DNA of 64,000 nt from Endozoicomonas sp. 8E (GTDB taxonomy: Bacteria; Pseudomonadota; Gammaproteobacteria; Pseudomonadales; Endozoicomonadaceae). Of the stretch, positions 9,132 through 17,845 are shown one piece after another. The notes below the pieces were generated by a model. That model was given only the letters and a program-made list of their open reading frames with translations. It searched no databases and was not told the origin of the DNA. The position numbers and the translations under genes are program-made. The stretch is from assembly GCF_032883915.1 (NCBI RefSeq), contig NZ_CP120717.1:4533697-4597696 (forward strand), in the 5' to 3' direction. Positions within the stretch are counted from its first letter, which is position 1, and every line of letters starts with the position of its first letter.

Positions 9132-9561
9132 TTATTTATTTTTTGCAGATGAAAAGAAGCTATTTTTGAAATACTCCTTTTCTTCTTTAGTCTTTTTTAA
9201 CTCTTCTTCAAGGCTATTAATTTCTTTATTTTTCTCCTCCAATTCACAAGATAATAATTGTATTTTTCTACCCCTTTCTTTAAGTTCTTTAGTTAATGTT
9301 TTAACTTCTTTTTCCAAGTCTTCCAAGTATTTTTTCTTTCTCTTGATAATGCGGGTGCTACTCTATTTTTTATTTTTCTTTAGTATATTCTTCTCTCTCT
9401 TCATCTGTTACTTTTCTTTTCTTAGCTTTTGCCGTTTCTGTGTCTACTTTCATTCCAAAACATTTAGACTCATCAGGGCGATCAACCATATAACCCTCTT
9501 GAGTTCCATAGTAAGGGGAGGAGGAAGAACTACAACTCGGTTTATCCACAACGTACTCCAA
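9132..9561 (-). pseudogene. Remnant of a lysine/glutamate-rich coiled-coil protein
   Basis: Two adjacent minus-strand frames encode KVTDEEREEYTKEK (9370-9561) and a heptad-rich coiled coil, LEKEVKTLTKELKERG to KEEKEYFKNS (9132-9326). Neither has a credible ATG start, and they are separated by stops and a frame change, so they look like one decayed gene. The plus-strand F/S/L-rich open frame over the same bases is an antisense shadow. Confidence 0.3.
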
Positions 9562-10444
9562 GGCTTAAAAACAATAATTTCCAGATTCGGAGTTTAGTTA
9601 GACGAATATTCTGACTTTATTGGAATTTACCACATAGAATTCATCTATTTACTTCCGGTTTAATGAATAGTTAGATGGCTGTATTCCAGATTCGTTCCTT
9701 TTCTAACAAAATAGTTAGAAATATTGACCATTTATGGAGCCTAATCAGATTTCAATTGAGAGATCAGCTTACAATCTTCCTGCTGATAATCATCAGTTTT
9801 GTTGTCCAGCTTACCGATAATGCGTACATTTTCAACAACACTGGTGCCCGGTAACTCTTGCTTAACTTCGATCCAGGTTAAAGACAGATGCTTTCTGTAA
9901 CCCTGAATGGATGGATAAAAGCTATAGAATAGTAAAGGTGAGATACCTATCAAGTGGTGAGCGCCCCTACGTCAGGGACAATGTTGATTGAAACACGTAA
10001 CGTGCAATCACTGCTTCTGTTCTTTTTATTAATCCTGAACTTTGCCTGTTGAAGCCTTAATGACAATGCTGATGCAACTTTTAAACTGGAATAGTATACA
10101 AGGCCAAATGCTCATATAAACCGGGCAACAATGCCCATCGGAACACCTACGACGGTTATGTGACCGGCTCGCAAATTTTGGACATACTCTTCTAAGAGCT
10201 TCTCAGAACTGGTTTTTATCGGACAGAGTGCTGATATAGATATTGGCAGCCACTCAACCGCTGGCAAAACAGAAAAAATTCGCTCACATCGTTAGCCAAC
10301 GCCAAACTCAGGGGCCGGACGATAGCGAAAAACTCTGAATTTTTTTGTTATGCACAGCTATTGAAGAGGCAAAACTTAAAATAACCCTTATGTGAAAATT
10401 CAGGTGCTAATATATCCAAATGCCAATCACAGAGCCTCATTTTT
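9562..10444. other. Gene-poor region with degenerate cassette-like sequence
   Basis: A weak 70-codon minus-strand frame (9741-9953) has no supporting feature. Bases of about 9965-10330 share blocks with the duplicated non-coding cassette at 39.3 and 45.1 kb (GGGACAATGTTGATT, AATGCTGATGCAACTTTTAA, ACTGG...AAATACTCATA-like). They look like a decayed copy outside the present array. Nothing else is supportable. Confidence 0.35.
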
Positions 10445-11635
10445 ATGGATATTATTGTAAAGCTAAAGTACATTGAATATGTTGTTTTTTTCATGCTTCT
10501 TTATTCTGTTAAAGCTCTGGCTTTAAACTGCCCTCATTGTTGCTACCCAATGAGTTTTACAATGGGGCGATTTGGATGCACAAACCCATTCTGCCCTATG
10601 TCCGTTCAGAATAGAATGGCTTTTCCTGTTGGAAATCTAGAACTCAATATTGAAACACGCGATTATAGTTTTTCTTGTAAAGGGGCAGGCTTACCAGCTC
10701 TGCATTCTTTGCGAGTCATTCCATTTCTGGCCCAGCAAACATCTGTTCAAGCGCAGATGTCAACAATACCCCAAATCACGCCTATCCCGCAAACGCCAGC
10801 AATCCCAAAAATGCCAGCAATCCCGCAAATGCCAGCAATCCCACAAATGCCAGCAATCCCACAAATGCCAGCAATCCCGCAAATGCCACCAATCGCGCAA
10901 GCCCTACCAATCCAACAAGCCCCACCAACCCTGCAAGTCCAGGAAGTCCCGCAAACTCAACAAATGGCTTTAGCCTCTACTGCTTCAAATCAACCTCCTG
11001 ATGAGACTACCCGATACATTGAGCCCGGTCAGCTTATGGCAACAGACCATTTGCAAACGCCAATCGTTAAACTAAGAAACACACTGGAAATACTGCTAAA
11101 AGATTTCGGAGTGAACCAGCGAAAACATACTGAGCTAAATTTCATCAGTGATTCCAGTTATTTTTTATTAAGGCGTTTCGCTGTGACTTGGGCCACTCTT
11201 TCCAGAAACAGGCAACTTACTAACAATCAGATATTGGCCAAACTCTGTGAAGAGCTAGGTTTTTGTGGTATTTGGCCTCCAGATATTACACCAGAACAAC
11301 CCGTTTTTGATAACTCTTTAGATACTTTGATGAATGCAGTCTTACAAAACAATCAAGTATTTATTGCATTTTATACAGAGAATAACCCATTCATTATGTT
11401 GAACATAAACGTTTTACAGAATACATTCGCTTCCTTGCCAGCCATACAAATTCATGGAATTGACCAGGAAAGAGGCTTTGACACGACCTTGTCTCTTGAT
11501 TCTCTAAGGCAGTTCCTATTTTACCTACTTCATGCAGGTAACCAAGAATTCCGTCACGTGTCCGTTTTAATGTTTAAAATAGTACACCGTTCGCGTGAGC
11601 CTAACATGGATAAATTACAAATTACCGAAAACTAA
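10445..11635 (+). CDS. Secreted protein with Cys4 ribbon and PAIPQM repeats
   Basis: A 396-residue protein. The N-terminus (residues 1-27, YVVFFMLLYSVKALA) is a signal peptide. The mature protein starts with CPHCCYPMSF...CTNPFCPM, a zinc-ribbon-like arrangement. A proline/glutamine-rich linker follows, containing about five tandem PAIPQM units (18-bp DNA repeats, about 10794-10892), and then QQ/PP-rich sequence. The C-terminal 200 residues look globular (LRNTLEILLKDFGVN; LCEELGFCGIWPPD; FDTTLSLDSLRQFLFYLLH), with several blocks resembling a cysteine-protease-like or papain-like C39 fold, though I cannot identify a catalytic triad. Function is unknown. The repeats could change length by slippage. 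Confidence 0.6.
   Translation: MDIIVKLKYIEYVVFFMLLYSVKALALNCPHCCYPMSFTMGRFGCTNPFCPMSVQNRMAFPVGNLELNIETRDYSFSCKGAGLPALHSLRVIPFLAQQTSVQAQMSTIPQITPIPQTPAIPKMPAIPQMPAIPQMPAIPQMPAIPQMPPIAQALPIQQAPPTLQVQEVPQTQQMALASTASNQPPDETTRYIEPGQLMATDHLQTPIVKLRNTLEILLKDFGVNQRKHTELNFISDSSYFLLRRFAVTWATLSRNRQLTNNQILAKLCEELGFCGIWPPDITPEQPVFDNSLDTLMNAVLQNNQVFIAFYTENNPFIMLNINVLQNTFASLPAIQIHGIDQERGFDTTLSLDSLRQFLFYLLHAGNQEFRHVSVLMFKIVHRSREPNMDKLQITEN
10794..10892 (+). repeat. 18-bp coding tandem repeat
   Basis: Near-identical copies of CCAGCAATCCCGCAAATG encode PAIPQM within the secreted protein. Copies differ by single silent changes (CCG/CCA), consistent with recent slippage. Confidence 0.75.
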
Positions 11636-11930
11636 TGTGGAAAAGAGCATAACATCAAATTCTGGGGCTGCTTTCTCTTCACATGAATGCCCTGTAGATT
11701 GAGAGCCTTGAAAATTCATAGGATGTAATAAGAACCTTTGTATTTGATAAGCAGGGGATTAATTTTCTTTAACAACTTAATATCGGACTGCTGTCAGATA
11801 TCAGGGGTTCTGTTATTACAGCCGTATGAATCACTGCTGGATAGTTGGATTTGAGTGTTCATTAAAACGGTAGAGATTGATTTTTTTTATGCCTATACTA
11901 GATACTCTGTTATAAAGAATTGGGAAAGGT

Positions 11931-12522
11931 ATGAAAGCCCTACTCGTAATAATTGCTTTTACAACACTCATACACAATAAAGCAATTAGTGCTTCTGAGT
12001 GTGACACTCCCATGCATGATACGTATGTTCCGAATCATTCAGAGTACCATTTCCAAAAAGATGAAGATAACAGTAAGTACCTGGCCAGTTGGTTTCGCAT
12101 ATTCTGGCGAGTGGATTTTTTCATCCTTCAAGGCACAACGACGGGCGCGTAGCCACAGCTACGCAACCAGAGTTGGAACGCAGAAGGGTGGAAAAAGCCG
12201 CCGTCCAGAATATGCGAAACCAACTGGTTAGGTACTTACATGTGCTGCTACATTTGACCGGAAAGATTTTGGCGTTACTGTGTCAGAACTATCATTTATA
12301 TTCTATACGTTTGATTGATTTACACATAGATATAACGCTCCCGTTAAAGTGGTTTTAAGTGCAGCTTTACTAGGAGGAATCGTTTATGTTTATGATACTT
12401 TATGGCTGTCAGCATATAGCTGTCTTATAGGCTCAATCGAAAATCAATTTGTAGTTGAGGCTGCAGGCGTTCTTCCCTTTATGCTCTTATCTGTATATCT
12501 TTATGATAAATGCATCAAATAA
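11931..12522 (+). pseudogene. Secreted/membrane protein gene broken by a second MITE and a stop
   Basis: The start MKALLVIIAFTTLIHNKAIS is a signal peptide and the reading continues to KDEDNS, where a 161-bp palindromic element enters. Deleting the element and one TA joins DEDNS to TCAATFDRKDFG in frame. The same frame then meets a TGA at 12316-12318 and would continue through APVKVVLSAALLGGIVYV (a membrane segment) to TAA at 12520-12522. So there are two lesions: an insertion and a nonsense codon. Confidence 0.5.
12076..12236. mobile_element. MITE, 161 bp, TA-flanked
   Basis: Inverted repeats start AGTACCTGGCCAGTTGGTTT and continue through CGCATATTCTGG, mirrored at the right end. TA lies on both sides (12074-12075, 12237-12238). 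It has no ORF of its own. The ends differ from the 8429-8642 element, so this is a different family with the same target preference. Confidence 0.65.
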
Positions 12523-12679
12523 AATCACATAGGTACAGCACTAATCGAAAACCCCTTGTAAATGTGGCTTAGACAACCTTTTTGATAAATTATTTTGCAT
12601 GATTTTTCTATGGCAGTCTCATATTACTGATATCTTTTTGCTTTAGACGATTGTCTAACAGTGGATCATGAGAAACAAG

Positions 12680-13293
12680 TTAAATGACCTCCGGCAGAGC
12701 CGGAGGCTTATTAGGTGACGCCCTCAAAGGGCTTTTATTGCGCCCAAGGGCGCGTGTCAAAACCAAGTTTCAGCTGATCTCGTGTTTCATCATTTTTCTC
12801 CTGATTTCGGATATATTCCCTAACCACATCTTCATCAAGACCTACTGTGCTGACGAAATACCCTCTTGCCCAGAAATGCTCACCAGAAAAATTCCTCTGC
12901 TTACCTTTGAAGTGTCTCGCAATAGCTATTGCGCATTTACCCTTCAAATAGCCAACAACATTGGAAACAGAGTATTTCGGCGGAATGCTAATGCAAATAT
13001 GAACGTGATCTCGCATCAAATGCCCTTCCACAATTTCACACCCTTTGCGACTGGCAAGATCGTGGAAAATGGCTCCCAGAAATTTTCTCAAGCTCCCATA
13101 AATAACCTTTTGCCTTTTTTTGGGAATAAAGACAATGTGATACTTACAATCCCATCGAGTATGAGTCAGACTTTTGTAGTCTGGCATAAGTTAAACCTCT
13201 TGGTTCTTGGCGGAACCTTTGAGGTTAGCTACCGAAGCCTCGGTATAACCTATGCGAGTCTCCCCGGCATAGCCGGGGGTTTACCTAATGATT
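12680..13293 (-). mobile_element. IS200/IS605-family (IS200-like) element
   Basis: A single transposase gene is bracketed by strong hairpins (CCTCCGGC/GCCGGAGG at 12688-12706; CCCCGGC/GCCGGGG at 13262-13279). Such subterminal hairpins are the usual end structures of IS200 elements, which lack inverted repeats and target duplications. Boundaries are approximate. Confidence 0.75.
12735..13187 (-). CDS. tnpA: IS200-type Y1 HUH transposase TnpA
   Basis: A 150-residue protein of normal length for IS200 TnpA. It shows the family start (SLTHTRWDCKYHIVFIPKKR), the HUH metal motif DHVHICISIPP, and the nucleophile region VREYIRNQ with tyrosine. It moves single-stranded DNA by peel-and-paste. The gene appears intact. 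The antisense 203-codon frame on the plus strand is a shadow. Confidence 0.9.
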   Translation of the reverse strand: MPDYKSLTHTRWDCKYHIVFIPKKRQKVIYGSLRKFLGAIFHDLASRKGCEIVEGHLMRDHVHICISIPPKYSVSNVVGYLKGKCAIAIARHFKGKQRNFSGEHFWARGYFVSTVGLDEDVVREYIRNQEKNDETRDQLKLGFDTRPWAQ

Positions 13294-13389
13294 AATTAAG
13301 TTGACGTTCATTATTTACTCGAAAAAAATAACACTCAGACAAGGGGCGAAGTACGCAGAATCTTGCCCCGCATAAGCGTTTTTGTATGG

Positions 13390-13572
13390 TTACTTGCATT
13401 GATGCTCTGCCTTGAATGGGTGGTTGTTTTCATAATCACAGACACATGTATCATAATTAAAGCTACCACCTGAATCCAGACAAGTATCTACTGTGGACTC
13501 CGAAAGGAAGTATAGTGCAACTATTGAAATCAAAACACCCAGGATCAAAGGTAGCGCCAAAACACCCAGCAC
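13390..13572 (-). CDS. Small membrane-anchored Cys-rich protein
   Basis: About 60 residues from a GTG start: one transmembrane helix (LALPLILGVLISIVALYFL) then CLDSGGSFNYDTCVCDYEN, a short motif with four cysteines seen after single TM anchors in small bacterial proteins. The frame stays open upstream without an ATG, so the true start is uncertain. attC-like sequence flanks it on the right (13629-13676), so it may be a distal, decayed integron cassette. Confidence 0.5.
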   Translation of the reverse strand: MLGVLALPLILGVLISIVALYFLSESTVDTCLDSGGSFNYDTCVCDYENNHPFKAEHQCK

Positions 13573-13628
13573 GATTTTGAATACTAGCTTGAAGTGGCGG
13601 TTAATATTGATTGCTCTCGTTTCCTGTG

Positions 13629-13676
13629 ACAGATAACCTCTTGCATAATGGGCTTATCCCGTTGATTTGCTTGTTA
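13629..13676 (-). other. attC-like site
   Basis: On the minus strand GCATAAC...GGGATAAGCCCA...GGTTATC has R'' and R' cores and an imperfect inner palindrome, as in a short attC. Flanking cassette ends do not match well, so it may be a relic. Confidence 0.4.
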
Positions 13677-13684
13677 TGCGGCGG

Positions 13685-14038
13685 TTAGCTGGGAAGCCTG
13701 GACAGAATGAGCTTTAAGGATTCTTTTATTTCCGCATTGTCAGCTTTCAACTCTACGTTGTCTGCTTTCAGTGCAGCAATCTCTCTGTCTTGACGATCAA
13801 AACGTTTCTCTTGCTGATCAAAACGTTTCTGTTGCTGATCAAAAAGTTTGTCTTGCTGATCAAAACGTTCCTCTTGTTGATCAAAACGTTTGCCTTGCTG
13901 ATCAAAACGTTTCTCTTGCTGATCGAATCTTTGGTGCATTTCACCACGGGTTTTACTGGCGTAGCTAACAATACCGGTTAGGGTGTCTCGAATATGGTCA
14001 AGCTCTGTTTCGGGCGGTTGTTCAGCGTTTAAGCTCAT
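13685..14038 (-). CDS. Heptad-repeat coiled-coil protein
   Basis: A 117-residue protein starting MSLNAEQPPETELDHIRDTL with a good ribosome binding site (AGGAGTAGAGC). The centre has seven RFDQQEK-type heptads encoded by 21-bp DNA repeats, then a second coiled coil (ALKADNVELKADNAEIKESL). It probably forms a long parallel helix bundle. Similar small proteins are often annotated as DUF or tail-fibre-like; no function is known. It is divergent from the small gene at 14106, with matching SD sequences on both. Confidence 0.6.
   Translation of the reverse strand: MSLNAEQPPETELDHIRDTLTGIVSYASKTRGEMHQRFDQQEKRFDQQGKRFDQQEERFDQQDKLFDQQQKRFDQQEKRFDRQDREIAALKADNVELKADNAEIKESLKLILSRLPS
13775..13945. repeat. 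21-bp tandem coding repeats
   Basis: Roughly seven to eight copies of a unit like TTGCTGATCAAAACGTTTCTC. They lie inside the coiled-coil gene and keep frame, so they are not a CRISPR array. Confidence 0.8.
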
Positions 14039-14105
14039 GCTCTACTCCTGACAGTTGAATGAGAGAGATAGCTTAGCACACATAATAAACCAGAGGAGTA
14101 GAACT

Positions 14106-14264
14106 ATGACTGACACTCCCTGCCCTAACGATTGTGTCGCAAAAGTAGCGATTAAAGCTGAGCCACTTATTAACGCAGTATCAGCGAAGCTCAGCACTTT
14201 TACGACAGCCTCTAACGGGCTCGGGTTCCTGATCGCTCCAGAACGTTTCTGTTTCAAACCATGA
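14106..14264 (+). CDS. Short protein, unknown
   Basis: A 52-residue frame (MTDTPCPNDCVAKVAIKAEP...) with an excellent Shine-Dalgarno, AGAGGAG, eight bases before the ATG. It is divergent from the coiled-coil gene. An opposing 71-codon frame on the minus strand has only a TTG start and no SD, so I favour this one. Function is unknown; it has two cysteines near the N-terminus and a mildly amphipathic helix. Confidence 0.4.
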   Translation: MTDTPCPNDCVAKVAIKAEPLINAVSAKLSTFTTASNGLGFLIAPERFCFKP

Positions 14265-14295
14265 GACCCACGGTAGGTCTACATGAGACGGATCG

Positions 14296-14628
14296 TTGCC
14301 AGAATTCCGATACCACCGAGTTGCTCCCCACCTCTGGCGTAGCGAATTTAGAAATGTTTTAGCTTTTTATTTGAGAAAGGGACTCATTTCCTACGACAAG
14401 ACCCTTCAGATACAGCATGAAGCTGAAACATTAATGGCTGGCAATGAATATGATATTAAGTCACTGGATGTGTTGTCACTAGTAAATCAAAGCAACTGCT
14501 TCGCATACGACTGTGAATATGTTTCTTTAGCAATAAATCTTGGAACAAAACTTTTCACCATGAATAAAAAAAAACTGATTTCTGAATTCCCTCTCATTGC
14601 AAAACCTATGCGTAATGTTGAGTTGTGA
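14296..14628 (+). pseudogene. VapC/FitB-like PIN toxin, 5'-truncated copy
   Basis: From APHLWRSEFRNVLAFYLRKG to the end this is a close copy of the complete VapC at 24173-24574. The N-terminal MIVVDTNVLVYLY, with the first catalytic aspartate, is absent, and no antitoxin precedes it. A Lys insertion (MNKKKLISE) also differs. It is probably dead, left by cassette loss, and followed by TACCTAACGAG, the stub of an attC. Confidence 0.75.
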
Positions 14629-14663
14629 GTACCTAACGAGCCTGTAGAAAAATCCAAAAAAAA

Positions 14664-14682
14664 AGCCGTAAAACTTACGGCT
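14664..14682 (-). terminator. Rho-independent terminator (minus strand)
   Basis: AGCCGTAAGTTTTACGGCT forms a stem followed on the minus strand by nine T residues. It sits at the end of the IS1182-like remnant. Confidence 0.6.
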
Positions 14683-14739
14683 CCTGTTATTAGCGAGTGC
14701 TGAACTTCAGGCTCCCGGTTAATTTATAATTTTTCAGCT

Positions 14740-15232
14740 CTGACTTATTACCAGTTTGAGAACCGTTCAGAACACTGCAGGCGCTTCTTCCGGGACAAGC
14801 TTCACACAAACACCGACCAAAGTCGTTTCAGCGCTTCTTTTTGATCTTCTCCATCCGCTTTAGTAGCTTCTAGCCGCCATAACCATGGATTTTCTTGAGA
14901 TTGTGCAAAGCGCACATCAATTGCCACTGGGCCTTGAACTTGGGCCGTCCTCAAAGCGTGAACCGGGTGAATCCCATCTCCTTCGTATGGCCGAAGGGCG
15001 GCTCGGCAATGGCAAGGCGTTTGCTGTAAATCCTTTTATCTGCCGGGCTGTCGATCTGGTCTCTCACCAGCTGCAGGGCATCGGGCTTCTTGTAGCCTTC
15101 CAGTTTGTAGTGGAACACTACTACGGAACGCGCCGAGGGTTGATCAGGTTTACGCAGGCACTGAGCTTTTAACGAGCAGACCCGGCAATGATGAAGATAG
15201 TTGATATGCCTAACGTTTTTTTGACTACTCAA
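14740..15232 (-). pseudogene. IS1182-like transposase, C-terminal remnant
   Basis: Minus-strand pieces encode HHCRVCSLKAQC, the cysteine motif near the end of IS1182-type DDE transposases, then RSVVVFHYKLEGYKKPDALQ and RIYSKRLAIAEPPFGH, with stops and frame breaks. A copy of the same segment lies at 17862-18358. A terminal-repeat-like CTGTAGAAAAATCC at 14641 matches, inverted, the right end near 19285. Confidence 0.65.
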
Positions 15233-15290
15233 ATATATGAACTATAAGTTACGAATTATTTTTAATTTTACATTGGCTAAGGTAAAAATA

Positions 15291-15548
15291 ATGAAAATCA
15301 ATCATTATCACTTTATATTTCTATTTTCTCAGATATTTTCTTCTTCGATACTTGTCGAGCCATTTCATGAGTTCTCTTTTGATAGTGCAACAGAATTTAA
15401 AAAAATTATTATTGATAGATTTTACGATCCATATATTAAAAACATAATGTGCTACTTAACAAGAATTGAAGATTCCTTGATTTTTAATATGGCGAATCCT
15501 TCTAATTCCAGTATTAGTCATAATACCAATTTCAGGGGTTGCGCCTAA
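15291..15548 (+). CDS. Small secreted protein, unknown
   Basis: From the ATG at 15291 (MKINHYHFIFLFSQIFSSSILVE) there is a signal peptide followed by about 60 residues rich in F, I and S. No family is recognised. Its end overlaps the upstream leader of the next secreted-protein gene, so the two may be one transcript. The upstream TTG/ATG at 15237 would bury the signal peptide and is less likely. Confidence 0.45.
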   Translation: MKINHYHFIFLFSQIFSSSILVEPFHEFSFDSATEFKKIIIDRFYDPYIKNIMCYLTRIEDSLIFNMANPSNSSISHNTNFRGCA

Positions 15549-15586
15549 CACGCAGTGATCTTCCAATACATCGGCCTGGTAAAGTA

Positions 15587-16105
15587 ATGAAAATACTCCA
15601 CAATCTGCTAATTTTATTAGTTTTTGGCTATGTACACTATGCCAGCGCAGTCTCTTTCCAGGGAAAAGTGCATGTTAATTTGCAAGTAGTTTTGCACATG
15701 GCAGCAATACCAACATTGTTAAGTATAAGGCCTCTGTTAGATATTCTTCCTGAATATATAGTTGATATGCACTTGCCAAACATGATGCCACACATAATGG
15801 GTCAGCTAGAACCACAAGTTAATACTATTATTCGTGAAAATCAGTTTCCTGAAACACCTCTATTGTCAGCAAATATAGTGAATGAAATTACACCACCAAT
15901 GATCTTGGGCGGAGCTGTTCATAACACTCAAACTAAACCGATAATATTACAAATAACATTTAGCTTTCACTTGTTAGTAATCGAAGACCATATAGTTCAA
16001 GTAGCATTGGATAAAGAGTTCATATCAGGCGTAAAAAAAGATTTAACTAAAGAGCTGAGTGCTTCTGAAATTGATGAGCAACTTGTTAAAAATAATGTTC
16101 GTTAA
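15587..16105 (+). CDS. Secreted protein, unknown
   Basis: About 172 residues starting MKILHNLLILLVFGYVHYASA, a clear signal peptide. The mature part alternates hydrophobic beta-like segments (VHVNLQVVLHMAAIPTLL; IILQITFSFHLLVIEDHIVQVAL) and ends in a charged helix. Low GC and an orphan sequence match the secreted genes at 4-12 kb. It lies 38 bases after the previous secreted gene. Confidence 0.5.
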   Translation: MKILHNLLILLVFGYVHYASAVSFQGKVHVNLQVVLHMAAIPTLLSIRPLLDILPEYIVDMHLPNMMPHIMGQLEPQVNTIIRENQFPETPLLSANIVNEITPPMILGGAVHNTQTKPIILQITFSFHLLVIEDHIVQVALDKEFISGVKKDLTKELSASEIDEQLVKNNVR

Positions 16106-16228
16106 TCGAAATTATTGGTAACTCAATCTCTATGAGGCACAGTGAGTCTGTAGAAAAAATATCTAAAGCTGTTCTCAACAAGAGAATCACTTTAATATTC
16201 ATTTAATCCTGTTTCAGTCATTCGCAAC

Positions 16229-16296
16229 TCTTCGGCTCTGCGAATACCTGGTAAGAGGACTTTCACCTCTCAAGTTAAGTGCCATGCTCGGCACAC
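16229..16296 (-). mobile_element. Group II intron, 5'-end fragment in an attC
   Basis: On the minus strand GTGTGCCGAGCATGGCACTT followed by GGTGAAAGTCC is the 5' end of a group II intron, nearly identical to the intron starting at 21522. Only about 68 bases remain. The 5' exon ends GGCGT, that is, the intron enters the attC R' core at GT|T. Confidence 0.65.
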
Positions 16297-16348
16297 ACGC
16301 CAAAACCAGGTACGCCGTAGGCGTCACCTGGATTTTTTTGTTAGCTGC
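16297..16348 (-). other. attC site of the Fic cassette
   Basis: On the minus strand GCAGCTAAC, AATCCAGGTGACGCC/GGCGTACCTGGTTTT and GGCGT make an imperfect palindrome with R'' and the beginning of R'. The Fic frame's stop codon lies inside it. Confidence 0.6.
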
Positions 16349-17705
16349 GTTCTCCATTTTTTCTGAATAGAATCTTTATCCATCATGTAGAAGAGCCACT
16401 CTTTACCGTGTTTCTTTTTTTCAAAAATATTTAGATCAACCAGTTCGTTTAGTACAGTTGAAGCAGTATTATACGAGCAACCAAGATTGTCTCTTACACT
16501 AGATGCTGTGAAGATACTTACTGTACCACTCTTTGCCACCTGAAACATTACTCTCTGTTTTTCTGATAGCTTTTTATAAAGTCCTGAAGACCAAATCCAT
16601 TGATTGAAACTTTCAATATCGTCTAACGCTTTTTTGTATACTTCTTTAAACTTGTTTATTGCTTTATGAATAATTCCACACTGATATTCGATAAAATATG
16701 TTAAGTCCATATCTTCCGTCTCAGTGTATAAATATGACATTCCATATTTTACAGGAACAGCATTTAGTAAAACACTTATTGCAATCTATCTGAATGCTGC
16801 ATAATCATTTTTGAACATGAACCAATAAAATAATGATCTGGCAACTCTTCCGCTTCCATCTCGAAATGGATGCTCAAAACCAATCGAAAAGTGCAATGAA
16901 ATTGCCTTGACTAGTGGATGAAGGTATTCTGAACTATCAGCATCATCATGACATTGATTTATCCAGTGGCATAAAAGTTTAAACCGTTTCTTTATCCCTT
17001 CGTGAGAAGGCGGTGTATGAACGGTTTCACCATCACTATCTACCACGACAACATCATCGGTTTCTCTAAATACACCTGGCGTATATTTATCATCATCAAT
17101 GTCACTGACACCAATCCTGTGCATGTCACATATCAAATCAATAGTCAGAGGCTCATTTCTATTGTCCCATGCAAATCTCATCATTTTATAGTTTCCAAGA
17201 ATCATTTTTTCATCTTATGTTCTTGGTTTTCTCTTTCTCTTGAGCATATCTTTTGCCACAAGAGTCGTTGTAGCTGCCCCTTCCAACTGGCTACTACTAA
17301 TTGCTTCATCTTCAATGAGATCATTTAGAAGATATTCAATATATTGCTCTTCCCCAACTTTGCTAATCATCCACTGTAGTGCAAGCTGTAGTTGCGTTCT
17401 GATCAGTGTGTGAGATCGTTTTTTGAATCGATGGCGTAAGCATTAGGCTACATAGTCCAGTTGGTTCACCCACAGGTAGCAAGTTCACATATTGGCTATT
17501 TCTAGACAGTTTTGTTAAAGACCATGCAATAGTTGCATCCAAGCCTTTCTTTACTCGATATCGGAATTCATCAAATGGTAAATAGCGACCTTTTCCATCT
17601 AAGGGCCTGTAAACTGAGATAATCTCCAAATTTCTCTGGGCTATTTTGAGAGATTTCCTGAAATATATTTGGATTTAGGCCTTTATTTGGTGGTGCCTTG
17701 AACAT
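16324..17705 (-). pseudogene. Fic-domain protein, multiply broken
   Basis: Fic proteins transfer AMP or similar groups. The pieces in order are MFKAPPNKGLNPNIFQEI (from 17705), RPLDGKGRYLPFDEFRYR (17.5-17.6 kb), IEYLLNDLIEDEAISSSQLE (inhibitory-helix region), the Fic core HPFRDGSGRVARSLFYWFMF near 16820-16870, and a C-terminal winged helix (16324-16740). Lesions are frame changes near 17630, 17400 and 16760 and a stop at about 17217 between KPRT and DEKMILGN. The core HPFxDGxGR is intact but cannot be made as one chain. It probably derives from a chromosomal Fic cassette. Confidence 0.75.
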
Positions 17706-17845
17706 GACATGTCTCAAAAAAGTGTGATATTGAGATATTCTAACTTAACAGTTCTAGTTTTTCTCAATTATGTCGTATTTTGAGATGTGGTGAGAGCAGT
17801 GCATATTCTGGCACCGCTTGAACACTGATTCTGCTAACTCTTGAA

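Noticed and set aside
9118-9597. 159-codon plus-strand frame rich in F, S and L
   Set aside because: It is the antisense of lysine/glutamate-rich coiled-coil codons and has no start signal or family.
12684-13295. 203-codon plus-strand frame
   Set aside because: Antisense shadow of the IS200 transposase.
13775-13945. Evenly spaced 21-bp repeats resembling a CRISPR array
   Set aside because: Repeats are contiguous with no unique spacers and encode coiled-coil heptads in frame.
14042-14257. 71-codon minus-strand frame with a hydrophobic segment
   Set aside because: Only a TTG start without SD; the opposite strand has a shorter frame with a strong SD and ATG.
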